In this document: positions 61,101 to 64,000 of the stretch, one piece after another
Layout of the letters: each line of letters opens with the position of its first letter
How positions within the stretch are numbered: position 1 is the stretch's first letter
Assembly: GCF_002252445.1 (NCBI RefSeq)
Contig: NZ_NNRJ01000019.1
Span: 124,001-188,000 of the forward strand
DNA: 64,000 nt
Source of the DNA: Brucella thiophenivorans
GTDB taxonomy: Bacteria > Pseudomonadota > Alphaproteobacteria > Rhizobiales > Rhizobiaceae
Direction: 5' to 3'
Notes under the pieces: generated by a model
The model's database searches: none
The model's input: only the letters and a program-made list of their open reading frames with translations
What the model was told of the DNA's origin: nothing
Made by a program: the position numbers and the translations under genes

Positions 61101-61602
61101 GGCAGCTGTCAAACGCGGTGCCAACGCTGGTCGTCTGGCGGGAACGGTGACAACACGGCAGGAGCGCAAGACGCGCACTGGCAATAAGATGGGCATTGTG
61201 CAATTATCGGATGCCAGCGGCCAGTTTGAGGCCGTGCTTTTCTCCGAAGGCCTTGCGCAATATCGCGACCTGCTCGAAAGTGGCAAATCGGTCGTGATCA
61301 CGGTTGCCGCAGAAAACCGTCCGGAAGGGATCGGCCTGCGTATTCAGACGGTGCAATCGTTGGAAGATCGCGCTTGTGCAATGCAAAAAGCACTTCGGCT
61401 TTATCTTCGATCTGCCGAATCTTTGAAATCCATCGTCTCGCATTTCAATACGCGCGGCGATGGCGAAGTGAGCTTTATCGTGATCAAGGAAGACGGGCAG
61501 CGTGAGGTTGAGATCGAACTTCCGCATCGCTATCGCGTCAGCCCGCAGATCGCGAGCGCTATGAAGGCTATTCCGGGTGTTGTGGACGTGGAACTGGTTT
61601 AG
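58114..61602 (+). CDS. dnaE: DNA polymerase III subunit alpha
   Basis: DnaE (1162 residues) is the replicative polymerase. The N-terminal PHP domain starts FIHLRVHSAYSLLEGALPV. The catalytic aspartates are in MPDFDIDFCQERREEV, and GPGRGSGAGSLVAYAL and FGFNKSH-like YGFNKSHAAAYA are typical. A helix-hairpin-helix and OB fold (GTVTTRQERKTRTGNKMG) follow near the C-terminus. ATG 58114 is chosen over an open frame from 58069. A terminator follows at once. Confidence 0.98.
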   Translation: MNDTASTEAGGVKSSPRFIHLRVHSAYSLLEGALPVGKIIKQAIADQAPAIAITDSNNLFGALEFAQKASKDGLQPVIGCQLDVGFSDHNDNSRSANRRLVLDLAPVVLLASTEEGYANIVRLVSRAFLDTPAGDPVHVDASWLSGLSEDVILLSGGPLGPIGRAFAADRADRAETRLGFLKEAFGDRLYVELQRQAGYDRALEAKTVELAYALDLPLVATNEAFFLKAEDFEAHDALLAIAEGQILSNDDRRRLTPDHHLKSRAEMVELFADLPEALDNTIEIAERCSWFTQTRDPILPRFTGDSDDPAAAIQAEADELARQAREGLKMRLETAGLAEGYTEQQYAERLDYEIGIITRMKFPGYFLIVADFIQWAKQQGIPVGPGRGSGAGSLVAYALTITDVDPLRFSLLFERFLNPDRVSMPDFDIDFCQERREEVIRYVQGKYGRDQVAQIITFGTLQARAVLRDVGRVLEMPYGQVDRLCKLVPQNPANPVSLAQAIETEPKINEEREKEPVVGRLLDMALKLEGLYRHASTHAAGIVIGDRPLSELVPMYRDPRSDMPVTQFNMKWVEQAGLVKFDFLGLKTLTVLETAVKLVARKGIEIDLTRLPLDDELTYEMLSRGETVGVFQVESAGMRKALLGMRPDRIEDIIALVALYRPGPMENIPTYNARKNGEEEIASIHPKIDGLIKETQGVIVYQEQVMQIAQVLSGYSLGEADLLRRAMGKKIREEMDKQRVRFVHGAIEGGVEKAQANMIFDLLAKFADYGFNKSHAAAYAIVSYQTAYMKAHYPVEFLAASMTYDMSNADKLNDFRREANRLGIDVVTPSVMTSFRPFEVGERKIFYSLAAIKGVGEAAVDHIVSMRSEKPFESLEDFCERIDPKTVNRRVMESLINAGAFDCFGRDRAAMSAGMDRMMGFAQRTQENAASGQSDIFGLSGAPKEQLILPQAAPWLPSEKLHREFQAVGFYLSAHPLDEYRQVLDRMRVQSWADFSAAVKRGANAGRLAGTVTTRQERKTRTGNKMGIVQLSDASGQFEAVLFSEGLAQYRDLLESGKSVVITVAAENRPEGIGLRIQTVQSLEDRACAMQKALRLYLRSAESLKSIVSHFNTRGDGEVSFIVIKEDGQREVEIELPHRYRVSPQIASAMKAIPGVVDVELV

Positions 61603-61605
61603 TTC

Positions 61606-61638
61606 AAAAGCCGGCGAATTCTAATTGGCCGGCTTTTT
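61606..61638 (+). terminator. Intrinsic terminator of dnaE
   Basis: AAAAGCCGGC (61606-61615) pairs with GCCGGCTTTT (61628-61637) and runs into a T-stretch, four bases after the dnaE stop. Confidence 0.92.
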
Positions 61639-61682
61639 GCGATTCAGAGCGCATTTCGATTTGATAGTATCAGATCAGCGCT

Positions 61683-62324
61683 TTAATACGCGGCCGTAAA
61701 GCGCTTGCGGATATGCTTGTTCTGTTCGGCTTCGTCCACAATCGCTACTGCTAGATCATCGACAGAAATCTTGCTTTCGCCCTTGTCATCAAAAACGGGT
61801 TCGTCAGCGCCAAGACGATATTTTCCTGTGCGTTCGCCGGGTTCGAGCATGATTGCTGGAGAAACAAACGTCCAGTCGAGGTCGTTTTCTTCACGCAGAT
61901 CATTGAGAGCCTGACGAGCGCCCAGCGCGCCTTCTTTCCACTCTTTCGGGAATTCTGGTGAGTCTACGAGCTGATGCCCCTTGATTTCAAGGCTGCCAGC
62001 GCCGCCAACTGCGATAAGGCGCTTAACGCCAGCTTTTTTCGCAGCTTCATTGATTGAGCGGCTGCCCTTGATATGGTTGTCGCGAATATTCGCGTCGGTC
62101 CAGCCGGGATTGTATGCCGAAATAACAATGTCATGGCCTGCAATCTGCTTAGCAAGCGCATCGGTGTCGAACACATCGACTGTTACAGCTTTAACATTAT
62201 CGAGCTTTGCCACCTTATCTGTATTTCGGACGAGGGCTGTGACGCTGTGGCCACGCGATTGCGCTTCCTTGAGGACTGCTGCGCCTACAAAGCCGGTAGC
62301 GCCAATAAGTGCGATTTTAGTCAT
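61683..62324 (-). CDS. NAD(P)-binding oxidoreductase-like protein (atypical SDR)
   Basis: A 213-residue Rossmann-fold protein. The nucleotide motif is GATGFVGAAVLKEAQSRGH, followed by DIVISAYNPG and RLIAVGGAGSLEI. It matches the NAD(P)H-binding (NmrA-like, YwnB type) family, in which a full catalytic Tyr-X3-Lys is missing. It is divergent from an HxlR regulator gene, a pairing often seen where the regulator senses quinones, aldehydes or disulfide stress. The substrate is unknown. Confidence 0.88.
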   Translation of the reverse strand: MTKIALIGATGFVGAAVLKEAQSRGHSVTALVRNTDKVAKLDNVKAVTVDVFDTDALAKQIAGHDIVISAYNPGWTDANIRDNHIKGSRSINEAAKKAGVKRLIAVGGAGSLEIKGHQLVDSPEFPKEWKEGALGARQALNDLREENDLDWTFVSPAIMLEPGERTGKYRLGADEPVFDDKGESKISVDDLAVAIVDEAEQNKHIRKRFTAAY

Positions 62325-62575
62325 TTCATGTTCCTTTCAAATCGACCATTGAAGTGATGTTTAATAATCAGGTTCTTTATGGTAACTAGGTAGCCGATGC
62401 GATGAACCTTGTGAAGAACGCACTTTTTCATGATTAGGGTACATGGAAGTAACTGCATATTCGGCAAGGTGGCTTGGAGAGCATTGCGGAAATTGTGAAA
62501 CGGTTCCCGGGCACCATGCGCGTTAAAACAAAAGAATTTGAACGCTGATCGGATAGGCGCTCTAAGGAAAACAAA

Positions 62576-62998
62576 ATGAAAATCGCGGCTCAACCGGATG
62601 CGAATACGCCACTCTTGTCATCGACGGACGCCTTCCAGTCAGATCAGGAATGTGAAGGCTCATGCCCCATTCGCGAAGTGCTCGACAGGGTAGGCGATAC
62701 ATGGAGCATTCTAGTGGTACTCAATCTGCAAATGGGATCAATGCGGTTCAATGCATTGCGCCGTTCGGTTGAAGGCATCTCACAAAGAATGCTGACCGTT
62801 ACGCTGCGGTCTCTTGAACGCGACGGGCTTGTCGCGCGGCATGTCCGCCCGACATCGCCGCCAGAAGTCACGTATTCGCTGACCGATCTTGGTCATTCAC
62901 TTGCCGTTCCGATTGATGTTCTGGGACAATGGGCGGTCAAAAATCGTGAGCAAATGCGCAATGCGCGTCTACGCTTCGATGCAGCGGTGGATAGATAA
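62576..62998 (+). CDS. HxlR family transcriptional regulator
   Basis: A 140-residue winged-helix regulator. CPIREVLDRVGDTWSILVVL (with the conserved N-terminal Cys), MRFNALRRSVEGISQRMLTV and EVTYSLTDLGHSL are the family pattern. An extra Cys (ECEGSCP) lies four residues before the conserved one, so redox sensing is possible. It probably controls the divergent oxidoreductase gene from the 251-base gap, where a short imperfect palindrome GGTAACTAGGTAGCC lies at about 62380-62394. Confidence 0.92.
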   Translation: MKIAAQPDANTPLLSSTDAFQSDQECEGSCPIREVLDRVGDTWSILVVLNLQMGSMRFNALRRSVEGISQRMLTVTLRSLERDGLVARHVRPTSPPEVTYSLTDLGHSLAVPIDVLGQWAVKNREQMRNARLRFDAAVDR

Positions 62999-63050
62999 GG
63001 AACTCGATGTTGAAATGACCGTTAACCCTTTCATCAAGGGAGTAACGGAC

Positions 63051-63248
63051 ATGACAGCAAAATCAAAAGCACAGCAAAAAGCAGCCGGTTCAGCACTTTC
63101 CGCAAAGCGCGGTGAGATAAAGAAGAGTAAACTCGTTGGCGCTTCAAAAGAAATGTATGAATCGATGACCGAGAGCGAACTGGAAGAGTTTGCGGAGACA
63201 AAGCACAAAGGTCTTCCAGAGCATGTGCCAGATAAAAAGAGCAGCTGA
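63051..63248 (+). CDS. DUF3008 family small protein
   Basis: A 65-residue hydrophilic, Lys-rich protein. MTAKSKAQQKAAGSALSAKR followed by GASKEMYESMTESELEEFA matches the DUF3008 family, whose function is not known. ATG 63051 with GGAG upstream is chosen; the frame extends upstream to 62889 but without family similarity. The stop codon lies in the left arm of a hairpin (63241-63263). Confidence 0.88.
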   Translation: MTAKSKAQQKAAGSALSAKRGEIKKSKLVGASKEMYESMTESELEEFAETKHKGLPEHVPDKKSS

Positions 63249-63263
63249 CGCTTAATCAGCTGC
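63241..63263 (+). terminator. Hairpin at the end of the DUF3008 gene
   Basis: GCAGCTGA/TCAGCTGC with a 7-base loop. The stem contains the DUF3008 stop. No T-run follows on either strand, so termination strength is doubtful. Confidence 0.4.
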
Positions 63264-63286
63264 GCTCTGATTGGTCTGTCGGGTAC

Positions 63287-63712
63287 CTATTTCGTACCTT
63301 TAGAGGATGCAAACTCGATTGCTTTGAGTTTGCCGCCAGTAATGCCGCAGCGTAAGGTAATCGTATCCCATTGCGCTCCGCCATTTTTACGCCGTGCTTC
63401 GCCGGGAACAGAGATTACTGCCGAAACTTTTCGGGCGTCTTGTATGCTGAATTTGGCCGATTTGTCGTTGGTTGTAGCGGTTGAAATATCGTCTTTGGTA
63501 AAGCCAAGGCGATCATATTTCTTGCTCTTTTTTACGTAATCATAGGCACTAGCAACGCAATCAGCGACTTGTGGTGATGCCTGCTGATCTTTGACCAGTG
63601 TCTGATAATTGGCGGTAAAATCTTTTGAGCGCTTTGGCACGCCATCTGCATGGGCTGCACCTGCCACACCAAAAGCGATAATTACAGACAGTATAATCTG
63701 GGGCGACTTCAT
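63287..63712 (-). CDS. Secreted/periplasmic protein of unknown function
   Basis: A 141-residue protein with a signal peptide (MKSPQIILSVIIAFGVAGAA, cleavage likely after AHA). The mature part has two Cys (VADCVASAYDYV and TLRCGITGG) that could form a disulfide. ATG 63712 is chosen because it begins the signal peptide and has AAGGAAG upstream. No family was recognised. Confidence 0.75.
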   Translation of the reverse strand: MKSPQIILSVIIAFGVAGAAHADGVPKRSKDFTANYQTLVKDQQASPQVADCVASAYDYVKKSKKYDRLGFTKDDISTATTNDKSAKFSIQDARKVSAVISVPGEARRKNGGAQWDTITLRCGITGGKLKAIEFASSKGTK

Positions 63713-63819
63713 GAATTGCTTCCTTAAAAAATCCACCGCGCAAAACGGCGATGAGCAAAATCGATAATGAAGATACATTATAAGGCAGTTTTTTGTTCCC
63801 AATCCGCTTGTAGAATATA

Positions 63820-63999
63820 TCACTGGCAGATTCGGGCAAGACAGGATTTTCCATGGCATCCCTGATCGAGATGCATGTTTGTAAGGTGTGCTGCATCACC
63901 ATCCGGGCCGATTACAGTCATGAAAAGCTTGCAGCTCGCGTCATGAACCGCACGCCAGAAAGCCTTTTCCTTTTCTGATCCATTCCAGCCGCTTTCAAG
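63820..63999 (-). CDS. Partial gene, C-terminal end of an unrecognised protein
   Basis: The minus frame is open from the window edge for 59 codons to TGA at 63822-63820. It reads with coding-like composition (SEKEKAFWRAVHDASCKLFM, then TVIGPDGDAAHLTN). No family is recognised from this tail alone. A 41-codon frame on the opposite strand is considered a shadow. Confidence 0.45.
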   Translation of the reverse strand, partial: LESGWNGSEKEKAFWRAVHDASCKLFMTVIGPDGDAAHLTNMHLDQGCHGKSCLARICQ

Positions 64000-64000
64000 C

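Noticed and set aside
63853-63978. 41-codon plus frame near the right edge
   Set aside because: It lies opposite a minus frame with better coding character that continues off the window, and it has no ribosome binding site.

Overview
The window looks like a stretch of a Brucellaceae chromosome (Brucella/Ochrobactrum group, Alphaproteobacteria, Hyphomicrobiales). The basis is protein-level recognition of family-typical sequences and orders: DUF177-plsX-fabH-ihfA-merR, a 14-gene nuoA-N operon followed by birA, RNase J, methylmalonyl-CoA epimerase, DUF1467, proS, lolC/E, lolD and dnaE. A GAAC-N7-GAAC LexA-type box and short proteins such as DUF2842 and DUF3008 fit too. Base composition looks even across the window, and no insertion sequence, prophage or CRISPR array was seen.

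Layout. 1-4.3 kb: end of a cytochrome bc1 assembly chaperone gene, then fatty-acid/phospholipid start genes (plsX, fabH), ihfA and a MerR regulator. 4.35-5.55 kb (minus): a guanidinium exporter gene (sugE/gdx) behind a guanidine-II (mini-ykkC) riboswitch, preceded by an orphan, frameshifted ATP synthase subunit-a gene that has its own guanidine-II riboswitch. 5.7-7.9 kb: an exported metallo-beta-lactamase-fold protein, tRNA-Pro(GGG), a possible frameshifted small gene with its own terminator, and marC. 7.9-16.6 kb: an exopolysaccharide locus (ynfA, O-antigen-ligase-like polymerase, sugar-phosphate transferase, GT4 glycosyltransferase and Wza-like exporter on minus; a Wzz/GumC protein with a dead kinase domain on plus), then a CelD-type acetyltransferase and DUF2842. 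16.8-24.2 kb: ctaA, an APH(6)-like kinase, argC, agmatinase, a monooxygenase-fold protein, rplM-rpsI, metY and a cupin. 24.2-33.4 kb (minus): a complete nosRZDFYLX nitrous oxide reduction cluster with an FNR/NNR-like box in front. 33.8-34.7 kb: tRNA-Val(TAC), tRNA-Asp(GTC) and a possible 31-residue membrane peptide. 35.3-50.9 kb: nuoA-N and birA. 51-61.6 kb: rnj, mce, DUF1467, proS, lolC/E-lolD, a 28-residue membrane peptide behind a LexA-type box, and dnaE. 61.7-64 kb: a NAD(P)-binding protein divergent from an HxlR regulator, DUF3008, a periplasmic protein and the end of a further gene.

Together the genes describe a respiring, facultatively denitrifying bacterium. Complex I feeds quinone, heme A synthesis serves the oxidase branch, and NosZ gives an alternative electron sink under low oxygen. 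The most unusual things are: (a) the orphan atpB-like gene under a guanidine-II riboswitch next to gdx; (b) a LexA-boxed 28-residue membrane peptide reminiscent in size and control of the Caulobacter division inhibitor SidA; and (c) two strong minus-strand intrinsic terminators (6908-6935 and 53702-53729) with no annotated gene in front of them.
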